Positions 49,363 through 62,350 are shown, counted from the first letter of the stretch. The stretch is DNA of 64,000 nt from Pipra filicauda (GCF_003945595.2 NW_024105087.1:4655001-4719000), one strand, 5' to 3'. Numbers and translations: made by a program. Notes: generated by a model from the sequence alone, not told the origin.

Positions 49363-50779
49363 ACTCAGCAGCACTCTTAAGTACGTACCTAACAACTGTG
49401 AACTTTATTGGCACGTGGTCTGTGCTGTGCTATGTAGAACCCATGTTGTATTCACAGAAAGTTGTGGAAGTTGTAGTTTCCCTTCACTGACACTGGTACC
49501 CAGACTAAAAACCTGTATTACAACATGCTTTCTTAACTTTGGCCAAGGTTAAATGGTTGTTTTGCACCAGGTGTGGTGATGGTAGTTCCTTAGGATCCCA
49601 GTAAGAAAGGCACTCACATTGTAAAGTATCACTTAAAATGCCATTTACTGAAGGTACTCTGTAAAGAAGAGGTGAATTGTATGGCTGATTGTAAGTGCCT
49701 TCAGATGCACTATCAAATAGGTTCCTTTAATTAGGGTAAAGCACAAAATGCAGATCCCACCCTTCGCAGAGTTGCGTTGTTTTGGTCAGGAAGCTACTGT
49801 ACACGTTTCTTAAAAATTAATTAACTCTGCTTTCCTTCTAGTGTCAAATTAAAAAGGACGTTCATAGGAGCACTTGTTGCTGCAGTTTAGATGGAGACAA
49901 GGCCATGCAGGTGGCCGAGTTGCTGACATCAAGTGGGAGCTGCCTGCAGACTCCTCTCTTACCATCAGCCACCTCAGTCTATCCAGCAGCCAAGGGATAT
50001 GCCCAGCACAGTGCAGGCTTGAGGGCTAAGCTGCATGTACAGCACAAGGCAGCACAGAACAGGCATGATCACTTGCAGATCACTAACTCCTGGATGTAAA
50101 AGCTCTTCTGATAAGGGTCATTATACAGCATTTAGTTGAAGCCTTTCTAGAATAAAGGAGAGGATGTTACAGAAAAGAAACCTCATTTTTTTTTCTGAGT
50201 AGAAGGACACAGAGGAGAACTGCCTTGCTTTTCAAAGAGATTAAAGGAATCTTCCAAGCAACACCCATTTCTCTGAACATACAGTGGTATATACATGATG
50301 GCAGAACTAAATAACCACATTTCACAAAACATATAAAATGAAGTATTTTTGCTCTTTTGGAGAAATCTCAGACGTACTAAATTCTGCTGCAGAGGAAGGA
50401 TATTTGCAGAGCTGTGAAGTTCCACTGAAAAGGCAGTTATTTTCCTTCTTTAGTTATTAGGACTTTTTGCTTGTTAGATATGTAATACTTCAGTGTTAAT
50501 AAGTGTCTCTTGAAAGTCCTCCTCATTTGTGATTGAACATATAATTTCTATTAGTGCAACGTGAGTCTTACATTCACGAAACTGGCAGCAGACACTTGAA
50601 TATTTATAGACTGCAGTAGTTTCAGATAAACTTAATATTCTATATTTACACAGGACTAATCTGAAGGACAAACAAAGCACTCCAAGAGCAGGTGTGTAAG
50701 CACTGATTCAAGACTTGGAGTAAGAGGCACATAGTCCATGTTAAGACCCATGCTTTCCTCTGAACCTCATTCTTTCTCA

Positions 50780-50806
50780 TGTAAGCTAGTTTACAACTAG
50801 CTTACA
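50780..50806. repeat. Perfect hairpin, 12-bp arms, 3-nt loop
   Basis: TGTAAGCTAGTT at 50,780-50,791 and its exact reverse complement AACTAGCTTACA at 50,795-50,806 enclose the loop TAC. It has no flanking T-run and no known element is recognised. Confidence 0.9.
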
Positions 50807-51605
50807 ATCATTGGGCTTTGCCCTGGAAAACTGACAAGCCCTGCAGGTTATGCTGGGATCTAAAAGAAAGACAGAAGTAATCTGCAGGCATAAAGCATTC
50901 TTCAGACACTGTTTGGAATTTACCCCATCAAGAAGGAATTAATTGCTTGTTGAAATTTTTCTTCATGTTTCCTTAGCTTCCTGCCCAAAAAAATCATTAT
51001 TTTCGCACTTTTGGACAGCTTTGACTTTATGTACTGTATCTTTCCTTTTACTGGAATATTTGTGTTGCACAGACCACAGAACATACTGCACTTCTAGGCT
51101 GGGCACTTGAGCAATTTCAGTGAGACATGAAATCTCCATGATCAGAGCAAACGAACAAATTGCTCACTTAGCAAAGTGACTTTGTGAGCCACTCTGACTC
51201 TTTGTTGTGAATGAATGGTCTAAGTCACTTAAAGAATCACTGAAAAAGGTATAAAGCAGGTTTAATATAAATTGGGAAAAGCGTGACAATGTTTGATGGC
51301 AAGGTTCACTCTACTACTTACTGCATGGATCAAACATACAAAAGAAAAGCAGATTAGAGTCAATTTAGAATGATTTATACGGAGACTGAGGATGGAAAAG
51401 TGTAAGGAAAAGGAGACTCTTCCTTTTAGTCATGAGGTTCAGAGAGGATCCCCTTGCTTTCTGAAGTCCTGGTGGAGCCTAGGTGCAGCTGTGTCCAACC
51501 TGAGTACCAGATTTAGTCAACAGCCTATATCTAAGGAATTTAGTAGGACTTAATTATTTTCTAATTTACCAACTTATTAAGTGATTCAATAGGACTTACT
51601 AAAAT

Positions 51606-52430
51606 TGCAACAGCGACTTAAGCACAGACCCGAGATGGCAACGTTCATACTTTACTTGCTATAGGGTGTTCGAATCAATTCTCACACACAAATACACAGA
51701 GACTCAACAATGTATATATGTGTACTAAGGTGTATATGCTAGAAAACTTTCCCCTGAGTCCAGTGAAATACTCAAGTCAAACACCTCTGTGTTTCTCACC
51801 AGGAAAGTTTGAGCCTCAAGGAATGGGGGTATCAGCCCAGGTTCTACCGTCAGCTTTTGGTGATGATCCTCCAATTATTGCAAACTTGAGAGCTGGCAAG
51901 CTCCGAGAGGTGTCCCACTCAGAGGGAGATGCTGGTCTCAGTCCAGTGTGACCCAGGAGACCTCAAAGAGCCTCACCTAGGACACCTGTTTATAGGATTC
52001 CACAATGACGGAAGTTAGTCATTAGTCAATCTCCATCCCGGTCATAATCCAAGACAATAATTACTAGAATTTTTCAGAAGTCCAGTAACAATAATATTGT
52101 TTCAGGCTATAAGTCAGGCAAGTAATGTTCTGAGACTATCCGGAGATGACTGATTATCTCTTGTCGCCTTTCTTGGTTAGACAACAGAAGTTCCTTGTAC
52201 AGACAGTGTTTCTAATAAATTCAAGAAAATTTAACTTCCCAAGAGCCATTAATCAAGGCCAAGGTCTAATGAGAATTCTGGAGATCATAAAGCAGCCCGA
52301 AGAGGAGGCACCACCACAGCCTTGAAATTTTGTATTGAGCCTGCACAACTAAATTCCATGCCAGAAAAACGCCTGCATAAATAGTACCATATGATTACTC
52401 TTGTCTCTATTTATGAGATACAACAATACA
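51606..52430 (-). mobile_element. Probable endogenous retrovirus LTR, minus strand
   Basis: About 825 bp with LTR layout when read on the minus strand. It starts TGTATTGTTG at 52,430 and ends GTTGCA at 51,606, giving TG...CA ends. A TATA-like CCTATAAA lies near 51,989-51,996, and an AGTAAA poly-A-signal variant near 51,649-51,654 is followed by a roughly 45-bp U5-like end. Immediately outside the start lies a purine run AGTGGGAGGG (52,431-52,440 on the minus strand), as expected of a polypurine tract next to a 3' LTR. No matching target-site duplication is visible and I do not recognise the family. It is either a solo LTR or the 3' LTR of a decayed provirus extending to higher coordinates. 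Confidence 0.5.
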
Positions 52431-52440
52431 CCCTCCCACT
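52431..52440 (-). other. Polypurine-tract-like sequence
   Basis: AGTGGGAGGG on the minus strand directly abuts the TG start of the proposed LTR. In LTR retroelements the polypurine tract primes plus-strand DNA synthesis and lies just upstream of the 3' LTR, so its position supports a 3' LTR here. Confidence 0.4.
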
Positions 52441-53998
52441 GACTACCAAAAATGACTTCCTAATGTGTATTACAGTCTGAGGGTTTTCTTCTTTGTGTTG
52501 TATCAGTATTCAGAACAACTGCCTCACTGATAATATAATTTATGCTATTGTGGCTGCTACAGATAACCTTAGCTACTTAGTTACAACAAAGAAATGCTGT
52601 GGTAACTGGAGTCAAATAGGAAAGAATAAAATGCCTTATTATACATCTCTCAGGAAGTCTCATTTATATTTACAGATACAGATGGAGTACTCTCTGTTTA
52701 TATATCACTACGTATTTATCTACTGCTCTTCTAAAAAAAAAAAATCTTTGAAGCTTGAAACTACTTCAGTCCTTAACGGTTATTTTAAAAGCACAATTCT
52801 CACTGAGATTGAAGATAATGAGGCCAGGCTTTCCTTTCACTATATCAGCTTAAAACACTAGTAATTCACACATTTAACAAGTTTTATGTGCCAAATAATG
52901 GTATTCAGTGTTAGGATCAAACACTTGAATTGCATGTGAGAAAACATTTTAAAGATAGATGCGATTTGTTTAGTTTTGGTTGGTTTGGGGTGGTTTTTTT
53001 CCAAGTTATTCTTGATCTGATAATATGCTCGAATAACTTCAGTAGAGTAGGTCAATTCTTGCTAAGATTAATATACATATGAAAAGCTCAGGACTTCAGG
53101 TTTTATGCAAACACACATTTCCTGGATTTGGATCACAGCTCTCTACATTTGCAAGGTTTATTCTGCAACTGCTTTTCATTTAGTGTTAGTAATTTTCTGC
53201 AATGTGGCTTCATCAGTGCAGATACTTGGTCTGAGTTATTAGTGGTCCACAGAAAACCTGAGAAATCAAATTAATTAGTAGGTGAAAAGAAACCCAGGAA
53301 GATTTTAGCAATGACTATCAGGACCCTGTGGGGAAAGATATTTACAATTGCCCAAGAAGACATTTTATAAGGGTAAAAAGGGTCACGGCCAAGAGTGCCA
53401 TCAAGTTTCATGGAAGGTCTTCAAGATGCCCTTCCTTTTGTGGAGATAAAACACTTAGCAGGTCTATAGTTTGCCTTAAAGATGGAATTAGTCCTTGCCA
53501 GGCATTTTTCATCAAGAGGAAGAAAGTCCTGCTGTATCATCAAGTGCACTGTACATTCCCAAGGTAAAAACAAAGCTTTCCTGACATTTAGCTGCTCAGT
53601 GTGACTCCACAACTTCTGGACAAAAAAGAAACAGACCGTGGTTCAACTGATTCCTTTCCTCTCTACAGTTTTGGGTGATTACCCAGCAATCATCTGAGAT
53701 TTGTTTTCATGGGACAATCCTATATGTACTTACCACTGGAACTGCTGTCTTGATAGTAGCATTCAAATGTCGTCTTTTATCAGAACATACTACTTGGTAC
53801 ATGGATATTTCACAGTACTGTAATATCTCAGACACTCAGGTCTTAATACAACTAACTTTGTATCTTTCTTTCACTTTATTGTCTTTCAATTGCCCCTCCA
53901 CAGGAAAATAAAAAAAAGATGGAGAGGTTTCAATTATCTAGAGGGTTACAAAGCCCAGGTTAGCATTCTCTTTTATTTTTGTAACAGCTAACTCATTT

Positions 53999-54022
53999 CC
54001 TATATATATATGTATATACATA
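53999..54022. repeat. (TA)n microsatellite
   Basis: TA repeats with a TG interruption. Confidence 0.85.
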
Positions 54023-56475
54023 AAAATTTAGGACATTTCTGACTTTTATTCCAGGAGAGCCAGAAACAGATTTAGTTTTATAGGGTAGAAGGCTTGGGGT
54101 TTTTGTTTCCATTCCTTATGACTTGGATTACAATTAATAGTAGAGGTAAGAAGAAATCTTCTATATAGCTGCTACCCCTATGAACATCAATTTATCAAAA
54201 ACCAACACTTTAAACACTTAAGTAGTTAGGCTGATGATGTAATAAATCATTTAAATTGCATTAATATTTCAAGTAATGCAAACAACGCTGCTGTATGGGA
54301 GATTGCAGACTTTGATAGGCAAACACACAATGATGTTCACTCAAAAGAAATGTCTGCTCCTGTCTGAGCACCATATTTTAGAAACAAATTAAATATGCTG
54401 GAGCCTAAATACTTGTGGAGCTTTTTTCATCATACTGAAGCAAGAAGGTCATGCTCTGCTCTTGCAACTGGAAGCATGTCTCATATTTGCAAGGATACCA
54501 TTTCTCTCAATCTTTTAATTATTTTTTTTTATGAGAGCTTTATCAAGATTTGTGCTTTGAAAAGAAAGTGTATGTTTTGTTTGGTTTTATTTCCACGACA
54601 AAAGCATGTCTACACAAGCTTCAAGTAGCTCAATATATTCAAAACTACATTAAAGCACTGGGAACCATGTCTTACTTGAGGATCCAATGCAGAGATTTCA
54701 CCTCTGTCCTCACTCTGTGCACTCTCTATCCCTCTGCTTTCTAGGGAGGAGTTAAGCCAGGCACTGTATGAACTGCAAGGAAAAAGAGTTTTGCGTTTAA
54801 CTCTAAATTCCTGGACAGTCCACCTCTGAATTAGTGAGCTCTTAGCTTCACTACTTGAGCTACAAGCCCTGTATCCTGTGATGAACTGGCACCTCCTCCT
54901 TCACCACACCAACCTATTCAGCACTGAATGGTCTGTGAAAAATAAGACATTCTGCCCGCACAGCACTGTCATGGTTGTGACAGTATATCTGAACTCACAG
55001 AGTGGACAGATAATCCCTGTGAAAGCTTTTGCAGTGCTAAGAATAGGGTTTCATGACTACATTGTTTCTAGTAGGATGACATCTCTCTTGCCTTCTTACT
55101 GTTTCCCCGTCTCACACATCCTGTGAATTGTCAGGTCTCCCCCATCACTGCTCTTATTCTTCTCAGGTTTCCATTGGGGTTTTTCAGTTCTGACTGGCCA
55201 AAAGACAAGCTATCATACTAAGAGTAGACTGAAACAGACTGTGCTGAGCTTCTTGCTGCCACAGCTGGCTAATGAGCCTAAAACATTGCTGAGTATGTGC
55301 ATGCTATACTGCAGTCACTTAATACTACACAACTCTACTGGACATAAAGTGGAGTAAAACCAGGAAGAATTTGGCCTGGGATAATTATTAAGGGCACCAT
55401 AATTTCTTTCAATTGAGCTCCATGCAGTGTTGAGAGCAGTATCTGCCACATTGGTTTCATGCCTCCTGGTGTTCCATGGAGGCAACAATCTCAACAGTGG
55501 CCCTGGGTTTGTCTCATTGCTCTTCCCTGTGGTCACACTCACAGCTGGCACATATCCCCACAGCTTCTCATTGGAGTTGTCTAACTAGGGATCCTCAAAA
55601 CTCTGCAAATACATGCTGCACCATTACAGGATGGCTGCTTTACAGCGGCCATGCTGTGCTGAAAACACATTAACAGCACTGAGGGATTTGGATAGCAAAG
55701 AACTAACCACTATTTCCCAGGCTAATGCAGTTACCTGGTCAGCACTCGCTAGTGACTGGCTATTCAGATCTGTGTTGGCAACCATGTGGGCTATATCCTT
55801 TCTTGGTAGCTGTTTTTGTTCTGGATGGTATGACATTTCTTTACTAACCCCTTTAAAATTGTATCTTTACGCGAGATTTATAAGAAATGTTGTAGCTTTT
55901 TTATTTGAGAAGTACCATTGAATTTTCTCAGTGTGCCAGTCGATGCATTGCTGTACATGTTTCTTTTTTAAAAATGCTGTTGGCTCTATCACTCCCTCCT
56001 TGCCCCACTATAGTATAATGAAAATCACTGGAAATCATATGTTTTCTAGTATCAGGCCCAAAATGATGCTGCTATTGAAAAATATTTCTATTATTATCAT
56101 AGTGATAATGCATTTATTTAATGCTGATGATTAAATTATAATATTAATAGTATGAAAATCAATACATTCATTTAGAACTACTGTGAGATAATATATGAGA
56201 GATATTTTGAAGACAAACACTAAATGTAGGGGGTCTAAGTATTGTACTGCCTCTCGTGTATTACACTGGCTACCTCAAATCATGGCAACCTGCTAAGAAG
56301 GTAATAAAAGAAGTGCAACCTCTCTCCCTCCTGACTCTCATGGTGAGAAATAAAAAAGGATTTCCAAGAGGAGAGGCTGTATTTTCTAGGGCTCTTCATG
56401 TGAAGCTAGGGAATATTCATTTTAAAGTGGTGCTTCAATGGTAAGAGTTCAGAAAAAAACATATTCGGCAAAGTT

Positions 56476-56548
56476 AAAAAAAAAACAAAACAAAACCAAC
56501 CAACCAACCAAACCAAACCGGACCCCTCCCCCCCCCCAAAAATACAAA
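56476..56548. repeat. A-rich / (CCAA)n / C-run simple repeat
   Basis: A-rich tract passing into CCAA units and a run of ten C at 56,528-56,537. Prone to sequencing and assembly error. Confidence 0.9.
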
Positions 56549-57189
56549 AGTAAAAACTTCGACTGTAATATCTACCTTTAGTTTATATTTCCAGTGGACA
56601 AGGGGATGTTAAGTTTGTAGATATCTCTCATCCTCAGTTTTCCTAGTAGCTAATATTTTAATCAGCCAAAGAATAAAATATTTGATGTCTTGATAGAAAA
56701 TTCTTACCAGAAAAAAAAATTAAATACCTCCATCCTAGCATTGCTGTACAACAGTGAAGGTTTTCTTGCAACATCTTGCCTTGCCCTCAGAGCACCCATT
56801 CTCCATAGAATGACTACACATCCTATGCATCTTATATCAATCTCCTATGTGGGTACAATGCCTGCTGCCCCAACGTATGGAACACTAAGGCAAATTGACA
56901 TTCCCTTAAACAGTCAGTGCCAAAAATCAGGAATTAGGAAGTAAACCCAATATAGTATATGGCCAGAGATTATTCACTGAACAACCAGTAAACTGTCAAG
57001 ACTGTGGCAAGTTTTCTGGGCCTTGCCTAAGAAGGTAGAAAGTTTAAGAAAAAATAATCATAAAAAAAGGAAGTAAGGGACAAGGACAATTGGTAAGGAA
57101 GTTCGGATCAGTAAGTTATCCATGAGAACTGTCAGTAATCTGTTGAAGCAAAACAGAGTATGCTGGGCTTTCACTGCTGGCCTCTGGAC

Positions 57190-57770
57190 TAAATCTATGT
57201 AACCCCCTTTTTAAAATCCCTCTTAGGAGTTGAGTTGTTTTTCCTTTTAATGATCTGTTGATTACAGGTACCCCATTGGTTAGACTGAATTAAATTTGGC
57301 TTGCAGTCAACAAAACTGAAATACAATCCTCTTGGATTCATGCTGGTGCCTGACTGAAATCCTGTCTTCCCTATGAAGGGAAGTTCTTCTGTTTACTGTC
57401 TTCTGTTGACCGTAGGCCACATTTGAGCCCAAATTAAAGTCTTTACCAAATCTTTAAGGGCCTTTAATCAGGCCCTGCATGATTAAAGACTCTATGTTTT
57501 CCTTTAACCTCACATCTTCCCATTCATTGCCAAAGCCCACCATAATTTGTTAGCAAACATCTGCTGCTTGAGCAAAACCTCGCTGTTGGTTATACCAGTT
57601 ATGCCATTCTAAAGCAGTGTCATTTAATGTATTAGAACTGCCCTAGATTATGCTTGCATACCTTTTAGCAACTTTGCCTGGCCCCTGAAGAGCAGATAAT
57701 TTATCCTTTTCTGACATGCAAGGTCAAAAAGTGTCCATTGTTTATGCTTAATCCACTGCAGATAAAGACA
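57190..57770 (-). pseudogene. Possible decayed retroelement coding remnant
   Basis: On the minus strand one frame from 57,720 to about 57,310 reads roughly 137 codons with only three internal stops (codons at 57,643-57,645, 57,550-57,552 and 57,454-57,456), and a second frame reads on to about 57,200. The stretch has a protein-like composition with clustered Trp and Gln residues (W-H-N-W-Y near 57,590-57,604) and a Lys-rich end. It lies on the same strand as the LTR at 51,606, about 5 kb upstream of it in element orientation, where gag would be expected. The family is not recognised and no second LTR or primer-binding site is seen. It is clearly non-functional. Confidence 0.27.
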
Positions 57771-59632
57771 AAAGACAACAGTAGATTTGTTTGCTGTAGA
57801 ATCACAGTTCTTCAGTTAAACATTACCACTCTCAGGGCAAGCCATCACATGGACATGACTGCTGCCCTCAGAAGGGTCACTGACTTGACTCCAGCTTCTC
57901 AGGCCAAGTCAAAGTAATTCTGCTGACTTGTTTTAATGTGTTCAACGCACACCTATTAACTATCTATCCCTCTTCCATACGCAAATATTTAACATCAAAA
58001 TCAATACAAAATTTATACCTAATGTTCACAAATTATTATTTCCTAATTTTTTTAAGGTCCTAAGTAGGAAATCAGTGGTTGCAACAAGCCTTTTGATTTG
58101 TGTTCACCAGCATGGACATTTTCTCCTGCCATCCTGCCTTTTTTAATGGCCTTTGCTGAGTTGCAGTGGATTTGGCTCTTCCCACAGTAACAACTAGGTT
58201 AATTGTTAAGTATTGCAAAGCATTACTAAAGTATCAGAAAGCATGACCTGCCTGAGGCATGTTTCAGTGTGCAATTACGGTACTTCTATAGTGTACTGGA
58301 ATTACAAGTTTACAGAGAGCAGGGTTTATATGGGCCTACTGAGATTATAGGGTTTGAACAAAGAAACAGATACTGTAACTGCAGCTGGGCTTTCCTTTTT
58401 TCTTCTTCTTTCTTCCTGTTTGCCTTGACAGTAGAACTTGAATAGTAGAGAAGCAGAACACAAGCAATTTGTTTACGTTTTTAAAAAAACTGCCCAGAAA
58501 CCGTGAGGAAACAAAAACCTGTCACACTGTAAATCCACAGCACCACACACCACTTACCTCTACGGGTATGTAATTAACACAGAACACAGAATCTACACAG
58601 AAGAATGAAGTTCTTCTAAACAACTATTCCTAAAACACATATTCAAAAAATGGAGAAGGATTTCTCCTCGGTCCCCTGATTGTAATGACAACAATAATTT
58701 CTGACCCGTGGTAGCAATATAGTTATGATTCTTACCTAGTCCTCCCTGCTGTGATCGCAAAAATTGCTTCAACTTCAATATTAAGATGATTAAGCTCCAC
58801 ATTTTAAAAGTGTCAGATCTCAAGAAGAACAAGTGAACTCGGTAATCTTGATCAATCCTTTTTTCCTATTTACATGCAGAGCACAGGCTCAATTTCAACA
58901 ACTCAAGTTCAACCTCAAAGCAAATCTAAAAGTGATCCCCCAGCTAGCACAGAGTCCTGACTGGGGCATTGGGCATAGTGTGTGACTGAGGACATCCACT
59001 CAGTGGACTTCAATTACAGATGTGTGGGCAGAATGAACAGGAGTGCAGTCACTATAGGCCAGCATAGGTCACTTCTGTGTGTGCCAGAAAAGATAGAAAT
59101 GCACTGCTGTGCTGCCCAGAGAGTAGTTTTATGACTACTGTGTGCCACATACTCATTATCTGAACAAACAAAAGACACCTCTTTACATCTGCCAACCCAC
59201 CTCTTTTCATCAGTGTAAGATTCAGACTCAAAATGAAGACTTCAATAGCAAAGCTCCTTTCTCAGTATTAAATTTGTTTGGAGTTTATTCCACATTTCTA
59301 CCAGTCCACACACACACATACATACACCTTGTAGCCGACTTCCACAATTGCTTCCCCTCCAACTTCAATTACAGGCCATAGTGTCATGACAGCTCAGAAG
59401 TGAACCTCAGCTGTGATCTCTCTTTTATCTTCCTTGTGGGCATACTTCCAAAAGGATCAGCTCTCACTAAATGCTTCCCAGGATAGAACTAAATGGGCCT
59501 GTCAACTACCATGAACCTCTTCTCACCTGCCAGCCACAGTCATAGGGAAGGTGTTCTCCTTTGCCATTATCTTCATTTTTGTCTGAGTGAAACCTGGAGC
59601 TGTAGTGTTAGCACGGATCCCAAGGCTGGGAG

Positions 59633-59692
59633 CTGGCAGTTCTTTCCAATTGCATTAACATAGCAAGCCCTACTACAGCTGGGAACTGCCAG
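59633..59692. repeat. Inverted repeat, 10-bp arms, 40-nt loop
   Basis: CTGGCAGTTC at 59,633-59,642 is the exact reverse complement of GAACTGCCAG at 59,683-59,692. The overall size is near that of a small pre-miRNA, but the stem is short and inner pairing is weak. Confidence 0.6.
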
Positions 59693-59989
59693 GGACTCAT
59701 CTGACAGTGCCTGTGGTGAGCAATGATACAGCTACATAAACCTGCATCTTTCAGACTTCCTTTACCTGTTAGGTATAAAGTGAGCAGGTGGGTCACTTCC
59801 TTCTCCACCCATTGCCTCTTTCAAAGGATGCTCAAACCCCCCTGCCTCCACTTCTCTTCTGTGGCCACAGTCCTATGAGAAAGACAGAGGAGAAGCAGTG
59901 GGGCTGTAGTTGAACAGTTTGGGGAATGTCTACCCTGTGAATGCAAGATAGCCGATCTTGATATGCTGAGGAGCTTGATGATGCCTGGA

Positions 59990-60027
59990 GCTAGTTCTGC
60001 ATGGACTGAGCCACCTCCAGAACTAGC
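59990..60027. repeat. Inverted repeat, 10-bp arms, 18-nt loop
   Basis: GCTAGTTCTG at 59,990-59,999 is the exact reverse complement of CAGAACTAGC at 60,018-60,027. Function unknown. Confidence 0.65.
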
Positions 60028-61269
60028 ACATGTGCCCAAGCCAGTAAAGCCTGCTTTGCCACATGGACATATTTGCTGGACTGTGGACTGAGAACCTAAT
60101 CTGATACATGTGCCTGGTCCTGCAAACTAATTCAGATTTACTCAGCCCCTGCTGGCCCCTGTGCATCCAAAGCTGTCCATCTTTACTCAGCATATCCTCC
60201 GGAGTTGATACTAGCAGGTATCAACCTCTTTCCTTGTTAGACAAGGTTTTTAATAGCTTAGTGTGCTTTTGTGCCTTGGGAAAGACAGGCCTAGCTGGCA
60301 GCACGGAAATACATTAATAGTTCATGAACTGTTCTCTTAATGGCCTTTGGAATTGCCTCCAGAAATGCTTCATTTCTGCCATGGTTCACACCCTGCTTAC
60401 TTTCTGTTTCAGCCTCCTTTGATGTAGGTCCCTTCAGCCAGACAGAAGAATATCAATTAAGTCAATTGTGATACATGCACTATTAATACTACTAAACCAT
60501 ACAAACAGATCCATTATGCACACACACTGTTAGTATTAAGGCATGTCTATACATAGGAATTACTATGGAATTAGGTAGATGTGAATTTGTAACCTTTTCA
60601 CACACAACATTTTACCCTAAGATCTCACTGTTACACAAGGCAAGAGTAAACCTCAGCAGAGTGCTCAGTCTAGGTTAAAAGTGGGAAGAGCTAGCACTGC
60701 ACTTCTCATCCTGCTCTGCCAAAATCCAGGTTCTCTAATTCAGCCCAATGTAAAGAATGTGCAATTAAAAATACCAGTTACTGGCATAGCTTAGCAGTGC
60801 TGAAGACTTGGAGAACATTTTTTGTTGCAGTTTAAGATTTGCAGGTAGTGCTACATGCAACAATCACTATTTTTTCAACTGAACTGTAGCCCACATTTCA
60901 GCAACTATTACGGCTGAAAAATCAAGACTGCACCTTTGTCACATGAACAACAGAGAAAATACTGGTGCTAAAAATTACCTCTTTTAGTCTCAAGCCAAGT
61001 CAACTCCTAAATATTATTCAGTTAAAAATTACGTGAGCCATGCTTGTAACAGTATTTTAAACATAACCATAAAGTCCTGCTGAACATTAACCATTTTAAA
61101 CCTCTTTTGCATGAAGAGAGTAATACACACAGAGGTAGAAAAAATTTTCCGTTCCTGCATTTAAAAGAATCAGAAATGGAATTGTATTGCATATACAGCT
61201 CATTATCCCAGGCCCCTTTGGGAAAAAGGGAGGAATATATTTGCATCATGATCATGTTTCTGGCCTCAA

Positions 61270-62350
61270 AAATTTTTCACACTCCCCCTTAATACTGGCA
61301 TACTAAAGAAACTTGTTTTATTGCTGACGAGCGTTTTTCCAATAAAACTAGATCACCAACGCTAATTGTAATTACACACATTATGACAGCTTCTAAAAGC
61401 CTCTTAGGGAAAGCCCCTCAGCCTCTCTCGCCACTTCCTAAACATCTGTAGAGCTATGGCAATTTATATCAGCGAGCATCTGCTGTATATAATTTTATTT
61501 CCTGAGAAGCACTACTCCAGAGATGCTGAACGACAGTCCGGGGCCATTAGCTGTTCCCAGAGCGAGTGCTGGTAACCCAGGGGGAACCATCTGACCTTCC
61601 AGGGCTCCCTGCCTTTCAGTCAGCTCTCACAGCAATGGCTTTGCTAGGAATCTCTTCACGTGAACTCTTGCTGTTAGCACACAGGACTGATAAAAGCAAG
61701 GAAGGTAGTTGTGGAACAGCTGACCCAGCTACTGGTGTCAGCCCAGAAAGTAATTTAGAGCCAAGAGAGCTCTGCAAGAATAACAACATTAACTACAGTA
61801 ACCCATTTGTAGAGACAAGCTTTCAGAAAGAATGCTCTTAACTGAGGGCAAATTACTACCACCTACACATGGCAATTTCAGCTATATTAACTTCCTTGTT
61901 TTCCTCATCTCTCCCATCTGTTTCCTCTATTTTTGAATGCCCACATCACAAGTAGTGTTAATTTCTATTTGCCCATCTCCCCTTTCCCTCCCCTCTACTT
62001 CCTTGCAGATTTGCCAGGGGCACAGTCTGCAGACACTCTCCTCTTCAATGGACAGACTCCAGGGGGAACTCAGAATAAGAAAGGAAATTAATTAGGAGTT
62101 TCACTCAGCCAGGAAGCGTTAAAGCACACAGCAGCTGGAGGCAACTCATTGTTTTGACTGGGCTGTCAAAATGTGCAAATCACTGTACCTGTTTATTCAG
62201 TGTCTCCTTGTCCTGCCGCTGTTCATCCCACCGGGGACGCTACACAAGAAATATTTGTTAAATATTCATTCTCTTTAGCAAATTGTATCTTTCTCATAAA
62301 ATTCCGAACTGCCATTTTAACTACAAGATCAAGTACTGCTTACAGATCTT
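61270..62350. promoter_or_regulatory. Candidate conserved non-coding element(s)
   Basis: About 1 kb dense in developmental transcription-factor words: TAATTGTAATTA at 61,363-61,374 (a TAAT/ATTA homeodomain pair), TTAATTAG at 62,088-62,095, CATTGTT (SOX-like) near 62,148, and the inverted repeat TTTTGAC...GTCAAAA at 62,152-62,171, whose GTCA/TGAC cores resemble MEIS/PBX sites. A 91-codon frame at 61,566-61,841 has no recognised domain. This content is typical of vertebrate enhancers near developmental genes, but conservation is not measurable here. Confidence 0.3.

Larger units (their letters stand above)
46242..51605. other. Gene-free stretch with several simple repeats
   Basis: No supported gene. 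The most protein-like frame is on the minus strand, 46,672-46,999 (about 109 codons to a TAA). It has a balanced composition and a possible upstream splice acceptor (TTTAAGTAG), but no recognised domain. A perfect hairpin lies at 50,780-50,806. Confidence 0.5.
52441..57189. other. Gene-free stretch with simple repeats
   Basis: No supported gene. If the LTR at 51,606 belonged to a full provirus its internal region would lie here, but I recognise no pol or env remnant. Open frames of up to 122 codons (52,493-52,861 plus) have random composition. Confidence 0.45.
57771..61269. other. Gene-free stretch
   Basis: No supported gene. Contains two moderate inverted repeats (59,633-59,692 and 59,990-60,027) and a short (CA)n at about 59,306-59,320. 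Frames of 60-80 codons only. Confidence 0.5.
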
